The translations under genes and the position numbers were made by a program. Under the pieces are notes generated by a model. It was not told where the DNA came from, made no database searches, and saw nothing but the letters and a program-made list of their open reading frames with translations. A stretch of 64,000 bases of DNA from Candidatus Geothrix skivensis (GTDB taxonomy: Bacteria; Acidobacteriota; Holophagae; Holophagales; Holophagaceae): positions 248,001-312,000 of the forward strand of contig JADKIO010000008.1 of NCBI GenBank assembly GCA_016721195.1, read 5' to 3'. Shown here piece after piece: positions 50,574-59,318 of this stretch; positions within the stretch are counted from its first letter, which is position 1; each line of letters opens with the position of its first letter.

Positions 50574-51149
50574 CTACTCGGCCCAGGGGCGGTATTCGCC
50601 CCGCTTGCAGGCTTCCATCACCTCGATGAGCTTCTGCTCGTCCACCAGCTCGTCGTAGACATCCTGGTTCACCTGGATGCAGGGGGCCACGCCGCAGCCC
50701 GCCAGGCACTCCACTTCTTCCACGCTCCACAGGCCGTCGGGACTGGGTCCCGCGCCGGGCTGCACGCCGGTCCTTTCGCAGACCTTTTCCAGCAGCTGGG
50801 CGGCCCCGCGCAGGGCGCAGCTGATGTTGGTGCAGACCGAGAGGTGGAACTTCCCCACGGGCTTCTTCTGGTACATGGTGTAGAAGGTGGCGACGCCGAA
50901 GACGTGCCCTTCGGGAATGCCGATGGCCCTGGCCACGGCCTTCATGGCCGCGAGGCTCACGAAGCCGAACTCCCGCTGGGCGATGTAGAGGGCCGGTAGG
51001 GTGGCCGCCAGCTTGTCGGGGTACTGGGCCATGATGGCCTGGATCTCGGCCACGGCCTCGGGACTGAACTCCTTCCGCTCGGATTCGGGGAGCCGCTGGC
51101 CCGGAGCCAGGGGTTCATTCGACGTCTCGGGTGGCTGGGGATGATTCAT
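50574..51149 (-). CDS. nuoE: NADH-quinone oxidoreductase subunit E
   Basis: The 191-residue thioredoxin-fold subunit with the N1a [2Fe-2S] cluster. Cysteines lie in SVCTNISC and EVECLAGCG, the standard ligand set. A 25-residue Pro/Glu-rich N-terminal extension precedes the core, which starts FSPEAVAEIQAIM. It is first gene of the nuoE-nuoF-EamA group and lies about 6.3 kb from nuoD. ATG is preceded by GCGAGCGCGCCC, so no clear Shine-Dalgarno is seen. Confidence 0.95.
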   Translation of the reverse strand: MNHPQPPETSNEPLAPGQRLPESERKEFSPEAVAEIQAIMAQYPDKLAATLPALYIAQREFGFVSLAAMKAVARAIGIPEGHVFGVATFYTMYQKKPVGKFHLSVCTNISCALRGAAQLLEKVCERTGVQPGAGPSPDGLWSVEEVECLAGCGVAPCIQVNQDVYDELVDEQKLIEVMEACKRGEYRPWAE

Positions 51150-51244
51150 GGGCGCGCTCGCATGAGGGCACAGTTTAGCCCAAAGGTGACAGGGGGCCTC
51201 CGGTTAAACCCGGTGCCCCCCATCACGTCCAGTTGGTTCGCGAC

Positions 51245-51486
51245 CTAGAGGTCGCAGTGGCTCCCGTCACAGAAGGGGGCCGTCTTGGTGTGCTTGCACT
51301 GGCAGAGGGCCAGCTTGCCGGCCTCCTTGACTTCCACCTTCAGGGGGCGCAGGTCGCAGACCTTGTGGGCGCCATCGCAGAAGGGCTGCTTGGCGCTGAG
51401 CCCGCAGGTGCACCAGAAGTACGTGCCGGGCTGGAGATCCAGGACGGCGGGGCCTTGGCGACGACTTTCGGAAGGGTTTCGCTCAT
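51245..51486 (-). pseudogene. CDGSH iron-sulfur domain protein, frameshifted
   Basis: From ATG 51486 the sequence reads MSETLPKVVAKAP and then shifts. The continuing frame gives AVLDLQPGTYFWCTCGLSAKQPFCDGAH...TAPFCDGSHCDL in parts, with two CxC-X2-[S/T]-X3-P-X-CDG(A/S)H motifs as in tandem mitoNEET-type proteins. Adding one base in the GGGG run at 51449-51452 restores a single 80-residue protein. It is either a true frameshift or an assembly error. It lies 12 bp after yceI on the same strand and is likely co-transcribed with it. Confidence 0.75.
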
Positions 51487-51498
51487 GGAACGGCCCGC

Positions 51499-52068
51499 CT
51501 ACTTTCCGGCTTCGATGTTCAGGCTGATGGCCACGTCCTCGCCCAGGATGGCGGGGCCGCATCTGATGCCGTAGTCGTTGCGGTTGATGGTCAGGGCCCC
51601 ATCAATGAAACCCGCCACCACGGTGCCGGGCTTCATGCCCGGCTGGCTGCCCGCGTTGGTGATGGGGAAGGTGATGCGCTTGGTGACGCCCCGCAGGGTG
51701 AAGTCGCCCGTGACTTCCAGCTTGCCCTTGGCCACTTCCTTCACCGAGGTGCTCTTGAAGGTGATGGCGGGGAACTTCTCCACGTCGAAGAAATCACCGC
51801 TCTTCAGGTGCTTGTCCCGGGCCTCGTTGTCCGTGTTGATGCTGGTGGCATCGATGCTCACTTCCACGCTGGACTTGCTGATGTCCGCGGGATCCACCTT
51901 GATGGTCCCGCCGAACTTCGTGAAGCGCCCGCTGGTCTTGGCCAGCAGGTGCCGGATCTTGAAGCTGACCTCGCTGTGGGTGGGGTCGATCTTGTAGGTG
52001 TCCTGGGCCAGGGCCGGCAGGGCCGCCAGGGCGAGCAGGGCCAGGACGGTGCGGAAGGGGTGGCGCAT
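51499..52068 (-). CDS. YceI-family periplasmic lipid-binding protein
   Basis: 189 residues. A signal peptide (MRHPFRTVLALLALAALPALAQ) leads into DTYKIDPTHSEVSFKIRHL, the classic YceI start. Later segments are SVEVSIDATSINTDNEARD and GDFTLRGVTKRITFP. The lipocalin-like barrel binds polyisoprenoids in TT1927b. ATG 52068 follows CAAGGAGG. It is divergent from the marR gene, with a possible shared operator. Confidence 0.93.
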   Translation of the reverse strand: MRHPFRTVLALLALAALPALAQDTYKIDPTHSEVSFKIRHLLAKTSGRFTKFGGTIKVDPADISKSSVEVSIDATSINTDNEARDKHLKSGDFFDVEKFPAITFKSTSVKEVAKGKLEVTGDFTLRGVTKRITFPITNAGSQPGMKPGTVVAGFIDGALTINRNDYGIRCGPAILGEDVAISLNIEAGK

Positions 52069-52101
52069 GGGGCCTCCTTGGGATAGGTGTTTAACCACGC
52101 A

Positions 52102-52133
52102 TTGCAGTCTAGGCCGAAATTAGAGAGTTGCAA
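52102..52133. promoter_or_regulatory. Candidate MarR operator between yceI-like and marR-like genes
   Basis: TTGCA-g-TCTA (52102-52111) and TAGA-gagt-TGCAA (52121-52133) form an imperfect inverted repeat with a 9-bp centre, in the 111-bp divergent gap. The region is AT-rich relative to the surrounding genes, so promoters are expected here. Confidence 0.4.
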
Positions 52134-52179
52134 CACCTTTTTTCCTTTTTCTGTCATTCTTGCCCTGGCCGGAGCCCCC

Positions 52180-52671
52180 ATGCACATCCGCGAGGAACTA
52201 CAGATCACCAAGCCCCTGGAGCCGGGGCACGAAGTGGCCCTGGCCCTGCTGCTCACCCGGGAATACGTGGCCCGGCTCTTCGAGGCATGCCTCTACGAGC
52301 CCGAGGGCCTCTCGGACCAGCAGTTCAACGTGCTGCGCATCCTCAAGGGCGGCCCCAAGGACGGCTACCTGGTGAAGGACATCCGCTGCCGCATGATCTA
52401 CCGCTTCGCGGACGTGCCCCGCCTGGTGAACCGCCTGGAGGCCCGGGGGCTGGTGAAGCGCTGCGAAAACCCCGCCGACCGCCGGGGCAGCCGGGTGCAG
52501 ATCACCCCCAAGGGCCTGGCCCTGGAGGCCAAGATGCACGGGCGCCACCAGGCGCTCTGCCAGCAGGTGGACCGGTGCCTCAACGCCGAGGAGCGCGAAA
52601 CCCTCCTGGGGATCCTGGAGCGGCTGCGGAATGATCATCGGGGGCAGTTGGAGGCGCTGCAGCAGGGGTGA
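52180..52671 (+). CDS. MarR-family transcriptional regulator
   Basis: 163 residues with the winged helix: EGLSDQQFNVLRILKGG, DIRCRMIYRFADVPRLVNRLEARGLVKR (recognition helix, cited in part) and wing ENPADRRGSRVQITPKG. It is typical of MarR proteins, which sense small phenolics or oxidants. ATG 52180 has GGAG 6 bases upstream. Its divergent neighbour yceI is a probable target. A degraded copy of its C-terminal half is found at 57146-57322. Confidence 0.92.
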   Translation: MHIREELQITKPLEPGHEVALALLLTREYVARLFEACLYEPEGLSDQQFNVLRILKGGPKDGYLVKDIRCRMIYRFADVPRLVNRLEARGLVKRCENPADRRGSRVQITPKGLALEAKMHGRHQALCQQVDRCLNAEERETLLGILERLRNDHRGQLEALQQG

Positions 52672-52766
52672 CCTTACCCGTCCAGGCCAGCCCTGGTGCC
52701 GCCCTCCCGGGGCCAGCAGCCAAGATCAGGAGGGCTGCTTGATCCCCCGGGTCGCTAACCTGGAGC

Positions 52767-54038
52767 ATGTCCACACCCGATTCGCCCACGCCCCGGGAAG
52801 GCCTTCCCTTCCCCTCCGCACCTGCGAGCTTCGCCGCCACGCCTCCTGAGATCGCCCTCTGCCTGGAACTGGGCCAGGCCTTCCAGGCCTTCGGCATTCC
52901 CGCCCACCGCTTCGAGGACGCGCTATCCCGCATCTCGGCGCGGCTGGGCCTCGATGGCCAGTTCTTCGCCCTGCCCACGGCGTTCTTCGCATCCCTCACC
53001 CACGGGGACCAGCACTGGACCTTCATCCAGCGCAGCCCCGCGGGGGATGCGAACCTGGCCAAGCTGTCGGACCTGCAGGAGGCCACCGACGCCCTCATTG
53101 AGGGCCGCCTCTCGACGCCCGAGGCCCGGGACCGGGTGCGAGCCATCCTCGCCGCCCCCGACCAGTGGGGCCTCCTCCTGACCGTGCTCTGCTTCGGACT
53201 GGGTTCGGCCCCGGCGGCCATGTTCTTCGGGGGTGGCTGGCGGGAGATGCTGCTGACGGCGGTGCTGGGGACCCTGGTGGGTCTGACGGCGGTACTGCTC
53301 GGGCGGAAGGCCGGCTCCTCGCGGCTGGTCCATCCCGTGGCGGGCACCCTGGTGGGCTTCCTGGCCCTGGCCGCCGCCTATCGGTTTCCCCACGTGTCCC
53401 CGCAGGTTGTCACGGTGGCGGGCCTCATCGTCCTGGTGCCGGGCCTGCGGCTGGTGGTGTCCATGAACGAACTGGCCACGGCCAATCTGGTGGCAGGAAC
53501 GGCCCGCCTGATGGACACGGTCATGACCTTCCTGTCCTTGGGCTTCGGCGTGGCCCTGGGCCAACGGCTGGCCGCCCCCCTCATGGAGCAGGCCCTGCAG
53601 GGCGCCCCCCTGCCCCTGCCCGCCTGGACCATCCTGCCCACCCTGCTGCTGGCCGCCGCGGCCTTCGTGGTGATCTTCAAGGCACGCCTATCGGACCTGC
53701 CCTGGATCTTCGCCGCCTGCGTGCTGGCCTTCTACGGCTCACGGCAGGGCTCGGCCTACCTCGGGCCCCAGTTCGGCGTGGGTCTCGGCGCCTTCGCCCT
53801 CGGGCTGGCCAGCAACCTCTTCACGCGCTTCCGAAGGCGCCCCTCCGTGGTGACCCTGCTGCCGGGTCTCATGGTGCTGGTGCCCGGCGGCCTCGGCTTC
53901 AAGGGCCTCGAGTTCATCATTCAGAAACAGCTGGTCATGGGCCTCGACACGGCCTTCCAGGCCCTCTTCGTGGCCATCGCTCTGCTCACCGGGCTGCTGC
54001 TGGCCCATGCGGCCGTGCAGCCCCGCACCGCGCTGTAG
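52767..54038 (+). CDS. Threonine/serine exporter-type protein (ThrE, fused two-domain)
   Basis: 423 residues. The cytosolic N-terminal part has FGIPAHRFEDALSRISARLG and the ThrE core (DUF1212) with about five helices (residues about 130-270). A second set of about five helices (DUF3815-type, about 280-415) is fused, as in single-chain ThrE proteins. Likely function is export of threonine or serine, which would complement the thr operon 18 kb away. ATG 52767 is 95 bp after the marR stop. Confidence 0.82.
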   Translation: MSTPDSPTPREGLPFPSAPASFAATPPEIALCLELGQAFQAFGIPAHRFEDALSRISARLGLDGQFFALPTAFFASLTHGDQHWTFIQRSPAGDANLAKLSDLQEATDALIEGRLSTPEARDRVRAILAAPDQWGLLLTVLCFGLGSAPAAMFFGGGWREMLLTAVLGTLVGLTAVLLGRKAGSSRLVHPVAGTLVGFLALAAAYRFPHVSPQVVTVAGLIVLVPGLRLVVSMNELATANLVAGTARLMDTVMTFLSLGFGVALGQRLAAPLMEQALQGAPLPLPAWTILPTLLLAAAAFVVIFKARLSDLPWIFAACVLAFYGSRQGSAYLGPQFGVGLGAFALGLASNLFTRFRRRPSVVTLLPGLMVLVPGGLGFKGLEFIIQKQLVMGLDTAFQALFVAIALLTGLLLAHAAVQPRTAL

Positions 54039-54062
54039 CGGGTTCCCGCTTCGGCCCCTGGC

Positions 54063-56129
54063 CTAATAATAGCTGGTGCCGAAGGGGCCGGTGACGATGG
54101 CAGTGAAACAGTAGTCCACGCCGCAGCCCCAATCGCCCCACCAGCGGATGCGGATGCGGGCGCTGCTGGTGCCGATGCCGTTGTCCGCCAGGTATGCGCC
54201 GATGCCCCCCAGGCCAAAGGTGGTGCTCCGCGGGTCAAGGGTCACGACGACCTTCTCGAGCTTCCAGCCGTTCCTCAGCGTCGTGCGGGCGAAGAAGTCG
54301 TCGTAGCCGCTCTTGCCGCCATAGAAACCCTGGGAGGTGTCGTGGGAACCCAGGACGAACGCCTCACCCTGGACAAAATCACCAGGCCTGCCACAGAAAA
54401 TGGAGTAGCCGCAGTTGAAGCCGGTGGCATAGGTTGGTGTCAGGGTCGTCAGGGGCTCGCCGAACTGGACGTCCGTCGTGAAGGGGGGTCCGCAGAACCG
54501 CATCACTTCATGGACGAAGGTGGGGAGGTAGGTGAAGGTCAGTGGGGTCCGGCTGGTCTGCTTGGCATTGAGCACCGTGACCTTGCACGGCGTGGTGCTG
54601 CTGACTCCGCCGATTTTCGGCACGATGGCCCAGATGGCATATGGCGTGGACTGGCTGACCGTGCCCTGATAGACCATGCTGCCGACCTGGAACTGGACCG
54701 CTGGCTTGGCCTCGAAGCCGTACCCCGAGATGATGAGGGGGCAGTCCATGGCGCCTTCGCGGATGCTCAGGCTGGTGGCGTCCATCTCGGTGCCCTTGAG
54801 GGTGAACCGCACGGGCTGGCTTTTGAAGGTGAGGCCGTTGACCACGCGGGCCAGGTAGGCCTGGGCGTCGAAGTCATAGCGGGCGCTGTATGTGGGGACG
54901 GTGAACTTCAGGGAGGAGGCCGAGCCGTAGGTGGACGGCACGATGCTGTCCTTTCCGTCGTTCAGAACGAGGTGCAGGGTATCGGTGCTGGCGAACAGGC
55001 CGCCATTCAGGGTCATCTGCTGACCCGGGGTGCCGGGCACGGTGGCGACGCCATTGAGGATGGGGACGATCACCGCCTCGTAATGGAAGGGCAGGACATT
55101 GCTCACGAAGCCCGTGGCGCTGCTCAGGGAGACATCGCCGTTATAGGACGCGGTGGCGTCACCGGCAGGAGGGGCGGGCATGTGCACGATGAGCTCTTGC
55201 TGGCCGGTCGACAGCTGCGTCACCGATTCGACGGCCGCCGTCAGCACCAGGGGTTTCATCTGGATGACGTCGACGGGCCGGGCGGGGTTGCCGGTGGGCA
55301 CCGTCTTCACATAGGCAGCGCGGACAGTGAAGGCCACCTGGTACAGGCCGTTCTGGGCCTTGAAGTTCTTGCCGTGGAGGACGACCTTCTCCCCGGGGGA
55401 GGCCTTGGCGGGCACGGCCTCCAGCAAGGTCGACACACCCGCGGCGATGGCCGCCTGCTGAGCCGCGGTGGGTACCAGGGCCGGCTTCTGGGCCAGCGTC
55501 ACATTCGAGACAAGGTTCGGTGGGCCGCTCTTCTGGACGGCGGCGAACTGCGTCGCCGCCTGGGCCTTGTAGGTCGTGATGCGCTGCTGGGTGGGCTGGC
55601 GCAGCTCGGCCAGGGTTCTCGCAAGGCTGGCCTGGTGGGCGGCTGGGGCCACATTCGGCCGCACCGCCGGGGGCTTCAGCTTAGCGGTCAGGCCCGGTTC
55701 CGCCTTGGCGAGCGCCGCCAGATCCACCTCCGGAAACCGGATCGTGGCCGTGACCGTGGCCGGGAGGGTGAAGGCCGCCTTCGGATAGGCCACCCCGACC
55801 CGCCAGAGGATGCCGGTCGCCACATCCTGGACCGTGGCGCTGTAGGTGAGCCTGGCGGGCGAGCTCATGGGTTTGGAGGCGACGACACTGCGGCCGGTCA
55901 TGTCAGTGAGATCCAGCGTCAGGGGCATGCCCCCCTGCCATTGGAGATCGGCCAGGACGAGGCCTGCCCGCGTCACCGGGAAGCCGAAGGAGGTCCGCTC
56001 CCCGGGAAGCAGGGTGAAGCTCTGCGGATACTTGGGCGGCTGCAGCGGCGCACGGGGTTGCGCCAGGGCCGGCGCCCCCAGGAGCAGCATGCAGCCGAGA
56101 GCAATCAGGAGCCTGAACGGGCCGGTCAT
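54063..56129 (-). CDS. Large secreted protein of unknown function
   Basis: 688 residues. A signal peptide (MTGPFRLLIALGCMLLLGAPALAQ) is followed by a proline-rich start, a beta-rich region and an Ala/Gln/Thr-rich helical linker around residues 150-220. A series of beta-sandwich-like segments follow, such as PGEKVVLHGKNFKAQNG and SLSIREGAMDCPLIISGYGF, which resemble IPT/TIG repeats. The C-terminal domain has several cysteines (FNCGYSIFCG, GDWGCGVDYC) that could form disulfides. No known family was recognised. The promoter appears to lie in an AT-rich island 200 bp upstream. Confidence 0.75.
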   Translation of the reverse strand: MTGPFRLLIALGCMLLLGAPALAQPRAPLQPPKYPQSFTLLPGERTSFGFPVTRAGLVLADLQWQGGMPLTLDLTDMTGRSVVASKPMSSPARLTYSATVQDVATGILWRVGVAYPKAAFTLPATVTATIRFPEVDLAALAKAEPGLTAKLKPPAVRPNVAPAAHQASLARTLAELRQPTQQRITTYKAQAATQFAAVQKSGPPNLVSNVTLAQKPALVPTAAQQAAIAAGVSTLLEAVPAKASPGEKVVLHGKNFKAQNGLYQVAFTVRAAYVKTVPTGNPARPVDVIQMKPLVLTAAVESVTQLSTGQQELIVHMPAPPAGDATASYNGDVSLSSATGFVSNVLPFHYEAVIVPILNGVATVPGTPGQQMTLNGGLFASTDTLHLVLNDGKDSIVPSTYGSASSLKFTVPTYSARYDFDAQAYLARVVNGLTFKSQPVRFTLKGTEMDATSLSIREGAMDCPLIISGYGFEAKPAVQFQVGSMVYQGTVSQSTPYAIWAIVPKIGGVSSTTPCKVTVLNAKQTSRTPLTFTYLPTFVHEVMRFCGPPFTTDVQFGEPLTTLTPTYATGFNCGYSIFCGRPGDFVQGEAFVLGSHDTSQGFYGGKSGYDDFFARTTLRNGWKLEKVVVTLDPRSTTFGLGGIGAYLADNGIGTSSARIRIRWWGDWGCGVDYCFTAIVTGPFGTSYY

Positions 56130-56318
56130 TCGTCCCTCCTCGGGTGGGTGGTTCTAGTGGTTGACTGGGTGGGGGCCAGGGCTGGTCTGCCGTGCGCGGG
56201 ATCAAAGGCTGAAAGAGTCAGCTCTCCAGGGCCCGGTGAACCAGACGCTACCCGGCAGGGCTTCCCGAGATACGCCAGGAAGCGGAGGCAGGTCGCATGG
56301 GGTGAGCTCTGGATATTC

Positions 56319-56342
56319 ATAATGGATGATGGGATCATTATA
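56319..56342 (-). promoter_or_regulatory. Candidate promoter of the large secreted protein gene
   Basis: The minus strand carries a perfect -10 hexamer TATAAT (56342-56337). An inverted repeat ATAATG/CATTAT (56319-56324, 56336-56341) overlaps it. No clear -35 is seen 16-18 bases away. The leader would be about 200 nt. Confidence 0.4.
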
Positions 56343-56382
56343 GTGAAAATACACGAACCGACGAGCCATTCCATGATTTTTT

Positions 56383-57117
56383 GGGTCAGCCCGGCCCAAG
56401 CCCCTTGATGTTCATGAGTGTTGGGTCTTCTATTTCATCCGAAGCGCCCTGCTCGACACCACCAACCCCAGAGAGAAGGTGCCGGTCGAGGGGAGGTTCA
56501 CGTTCATCACCTATGCCATCACCGATCGGAGGGCTGAACCTTCCGCCGTGGCCATCGTGCGGAACCATGAGAACGCCACGCTCTAAGCCGGTGGGAAGGT
56601 GCTGCAGCAGCGACCGGACTGGTGGGTGAACGGCAAGATCCTCAAGGATGGCAGGGAGTGCTGGGTGCAGGCAGAGCGGGGGAATGGCACGATCTGGCTG
56701 CGGATCGTCGAGAAGCAGGGCATGGCCCAGTACATCGTTCCCGATGCCGCGGCCATGGGCGGCGACCTGAAGGCCACGGGTCATGTGGCGCTGTATGGCA
56801 TCTTCTTCGATACCGGCAAGTCCGAAGTGAAGCCCGTATCCGGACCCGCCCTGGAGTGGATCGCCAAGCTCTTGAACCTGGATGCTGGCCTCAGGCTGAA
56901 GGTGGTGGGCCACACGGACATGACCGGGTCCATGGAGGCGAACATGAAGCTCTCCCAGGCCCGCGGCGAGGCCGTGGTGCAGGCCCTGGTGAAGCAGCAC
57001 GGCATTGCTGCGGGCCGTCTGAGGGGCCATGGCGTCGGGCCTCTCGCCCCGGTCGCCACCAATGGCACCGAAGAAGGCCGCGCCCTGAACCGGCGTGTGG
57101 AACTGGTGAAGGAGTAG
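56383..57117 (+). pseudogene. OmpA-family protein, degraded (no start, in-frame stop)
   Basis: One frame runs through FYFIRSALLDTTNPREKV, FTFITYAITDR and AIVRNHENATL, hits TAA at 56584-56586, and continues without interruption as AGGKVLQQRPDWWVNGK. It ends in an intact OmpA domain: YGIFFDTGKSEVKP, VVGHTDMTGSMEANMKLS, GHGVGPLAPV and RALNRRVELVKE. There is no start codon or signal peptide before the homology, and an upstream in-frame stop lies at 56374. A GTG at 56599 could restart a 172-residue cytosolic fragment. The gene is best read as decayed. Confidence 0.8.
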
Positions 57118-57145
57118 CGCGGCGGAGGCCAGGATGGCAGAGCTC

Positions 57146-57322
57146 CGCGCGAACCCCGCCGGCCGTAGGGGCAGCCGGATGCAGATCGTGGCCAGGGGCC
57201 CGGTCCTGGGAGCCCGCATTCACACCCGCCACAAAGTCCTCGGCCGGCAGGTGGACCGCTGCCTCACGCCACGCCAGCGGCTGCGCAACGACCCCCGCGG
57301 CCAGCGGGTGGCGTTGCAGGGC
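57146..57322 (+). pseudogene. Remnant of a MarR-family gene (C-terminal part)
   Basis: Translation gives RANPAGRRGSRMQI, HTRHKVLGRQVDRCL and RLRNDPRGQ, which line up with ENPADRRGSRVQI, HGRHQALCQQVDRCL and RLRNDHRGQ of the intact MarR protein at 52180-52671. About ten residues corresponding to AEERETLLGI are missing between the last two blocks. There is no N-terminal half, so it cannot form a working regulator. It sits directly behind the OmpA pseudogene. Confidence 0.75.
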
Positions 57323-57463
57323 GAGATGGCGGCCAGGGACCAGCGGCCGGGTTCACCAGCAATGGTGCTGGCCCGGCCCTCCAGGGGCCTGCGGTTCGCG
57401 CACGGTCGGCCTCCGCTCCTGCTCCGCGCTCATGGCGCCTGTGTCGTTGAATGACCCAGTTTC

Positions 57464-58663
57464 TTAGCGGTCCAATTCGCCTGCGATGATATTCATTGCC
57501 CCGAGGACTGCGACAGCATCAGCGATGAGCCCGCCCTTCACCTGGTCTTCGAAGCTGCTGAAGATGGGCAGGCAGGGCGGACGGACGCGGATGCGGTAGG
57601 GGTTCTTGCCGCCGTCGCTGACGATGTAGAAGCCCAGCTCGCCGTTGGCGGCTTCGGTGGCGCTGTAGACCTCGCCCACGGGCATCTCCATGCCGTGCAT
57701 GATGAGCTTGAAGTGGTGGATGAGGCTTTCCATCCGGGTGTAGACCTTCTCCTTGGACGGCAGGGCGATCTTGGGGTCGTCCACCATGACGGGGCCCGGC
57801 TCCAGCCGGTCCAGCACCTGCCGGATGATGCGCAGGCTCTGGCGCATCTCCTCGGTGCGCACCAAGTAGCGGTCGAACACGTCGCCGGTGGTGCCGATGG
57901 GGATGTCGAAGTCGTAGGTCTCGTAGCCCAGGTAGGGCTGGGCCTTGCGGAGATCCTGGGGCACGCCCGCGGCGCGGAGGCAGGGGCCGGAGTACCCCCA
58001 GTTCACGGCATCCTCGGCGCTGATGACGCCGATGCCCTTGGTGCGGTCATGCCAGATGGGGTTGTGCGACAGCAGGTTCTCCATCTCCTTGAGGCTCGCC
58101 TCGCACTCCACCAGGAAGCGCTCGGTGAGGGGCACGAAGCCCTCGGGGATGTCCCGGAAGAGCCCGCCGATGCGGGTGAAGCTGGTGTGCAGGCGCTGGC
58201 CGGCGGCCATCTCGAAGAGGTCGTAGATGGTCTCCCGCTGCCGGAAGAGGTAGAGGAAGGCCGTGAAGGCGCCGATGTCCACGGCGTTCACGCCCACGCA
58301 CACGAGGTGGTCGGCGATGCGGGCCAGCTCGGAGACCAGCACCCGGATCTGCTGGGCGCGCTTGGGGATCTCGATGCCCAGGAGCTTCTCCACCGCCGTG
58401 GTATAGCCCACGTTGTTCATGATGGAGCTGCAGTAGTTGAGCCGATCCGTGAGGGGGATGAACTGCTGGTAGCTGAGGTTCTCGCCCAGCTTCTCCACGC
58501 CCCGGTGGAGGTAGCCCATCTCGGGGGTGGCCTTGGTGATGGTCTCGCCTTGCAGCTCCAGCACGATGCGGAGCGTGCCGTGGGTGGTGGGGTGCGAGGG
58601 CCCCATGTTGACGATCATGCGATCGCCGTCCAACTGCTGCCGGGAGAGGGCGATGGAGTCCAT
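57464..58663 (-). CDS. nuoD: NADH-quinone oxidoreductase subunit D
   Basis: A 399-residue subunit of the peripheral arm, near the quinone site. NMGPSHPTTHGTLRIVLEL, MGYLHRGVEKLGEN, RIGGLFRDIP and the C-terminal MNIIAGELDR are conserved. ATG 58663 is favoured because GGAG lies 7 bases upstream. ATG 58669 overlaps the nuoC stop (ATGA) and is also possible. It is the last gene of the nuoABCD group here. Confidence 0.96.
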   Translation of the reverse strand: MDSIALSRQQLDGDRMIVNMGPSHPTTHGTLRIVLELQGETITKATPEMGYLHRGVEKLGENLSYQQFIPLTDRLNYCSSIMNNVGYTTAVEKLLGIEIPKRAQQIRVLVSELARIADHLVCVGVNAVDIGAFTAFLYLFRQRETIYDLFEMAAGQRLHTSFTRIGGLFRDIPEGFVPLTERFLVECEASLKEMENLLSHNPIWHDRTKGIGVISAEDAVNWGYSGPCLRAAGVPQDLRKAQPYLGYETYDFDIPIGTTGDVFDRYLVRTEEMRQSLRIIRQVLDRLEPGPVMVDDPKIALPSKEKVYTRMESLIHHFKLIMHGMEMPVGEVYSATEAANGELGFYIVSDGGKNPYRIRVRPPCLPIFSSFEDQVKGGLIADAVAVLGAMNIIAGELDR

Positions 58664-58665
58664 GG

Positions 58666-59160
58666 TCATTCTCCACCCCGCTCGCCGTTGTTGAAGGGCG
58701 CCGTGCAGCCTTCCATGCAGAAGACGTCGCCCCCATCGAGGGGGAAGTCCTTGCGCAGGGCATGGCCGGGGAAGTCGTCCCAGGTGAGCAGACGCCGCAG
58801 GTCCGGGTGGCCGTCAAAGCGGATGCCGAAGAGGTCGAAGACCTCCCGCTCGAACCAGTTGGCGGTCTTGAAGGTGCCCGTGAGGCTGGGGACGGACTGG
58901 CCGTCGGACACGGGGACCTTGACCCGCAGCCGCTCCTGGCTGGCCAGGTTGAGCCAGTGGTAAACGACATCAAATCGCTGTTCACGCTCCGGCCAGTCCA
59001 CGGCCGTGATGTCCACCAGGAACTGGAAGCCTTCGCGGTGGAGCAGGGCCACCAGGGCCAGCAGGCTCTCCCTGGGGATGACGATGGTCTGGTCACCCCG
59101 GAAGTCGTGCCGGTCGGTGATGGTGCCGGGCAGCTGTGCGTCGATGTGCTCGATGATCAC
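58666..59160 (-). CDS. nuoC: NADH-quinone oxidoreductase subunit C
   Basis: A 164-residue peripheral subunit. GFQFLVDITAVDWPEREQRF, ANWFEREVFDLFGIRFDGHPDLRRLL and PLRKDFPL-type end (LRKDFPLDGGD) are present. Start is GTG 59160, with AGGAGG 6 bases upstream, the strongest Shine-Dalgarno in the nuo cluster. It overlaps nuoD. The long frame open upstream of GTG is not part of it. A possible 50-codon frame ends on the same GTGA. Confidence 0.94.
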   Translation of the reverse strand: MIIEHIDAQLPGTITDRHDFRGDQTIVIPRESLLALVALLHREGFQFLVDITAVDWPEREQRFDVVYHWLNLASQERLRVKVPVSDGQSVPSLTGTFKTANWFEREVFDLFGIRFDGHPDLRRLLTWDDFPGHALRKDFPLDGGDVFCMEGCTAPFNNGERGGE

Positions 59161-59309
59161 GCGGCACCTCCTGTGCCGCGCCCTCCGGGCTTCGGCTTGA
59201 CTCGCGGGAACGGCGCTCGCCCCTTCGGGGCCGCCTGCTTCGCAGTCGGTCCTATTCGCCTGCGGCGAATGGTCACCGAAGTGGCATTCCGCTCCTGCTT
59301 CATGCTCAT
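59157..59309 (-). CDS. Possible small basic protein between nuoB and nuoC
   Basis: A 50-codon frame starting MSMKQERNATSVTIRRRR and ending RGTGGAA, very rich in Arg, Lys, Pro and Gly. It starts 10 bp after nuoB and its stop overlaps the nuoC start (GTGA). There is GGGG about 4 bases upstream. It resembles no known complex I subunit. It could equally be a palindromic repeat (GGCCCCGAAGGGGC is inside it) read in an open frame. Confidence 0.35.
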   Translation of the reverse strand: MSMKQERNATSVTIRRRRIGPTAKQAAPKGRAPFPRVKPKPGGRGTGGAA

Positions 59310-59318
59310 GATCCCCGC

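Noticed and set aside
57134..57454. Intact 106-codon protein
   Set aside because: It has homology to MarR only in part and lacks the N-terminal half. The rest is low-complexity Arg/Pro/Gly sequence.
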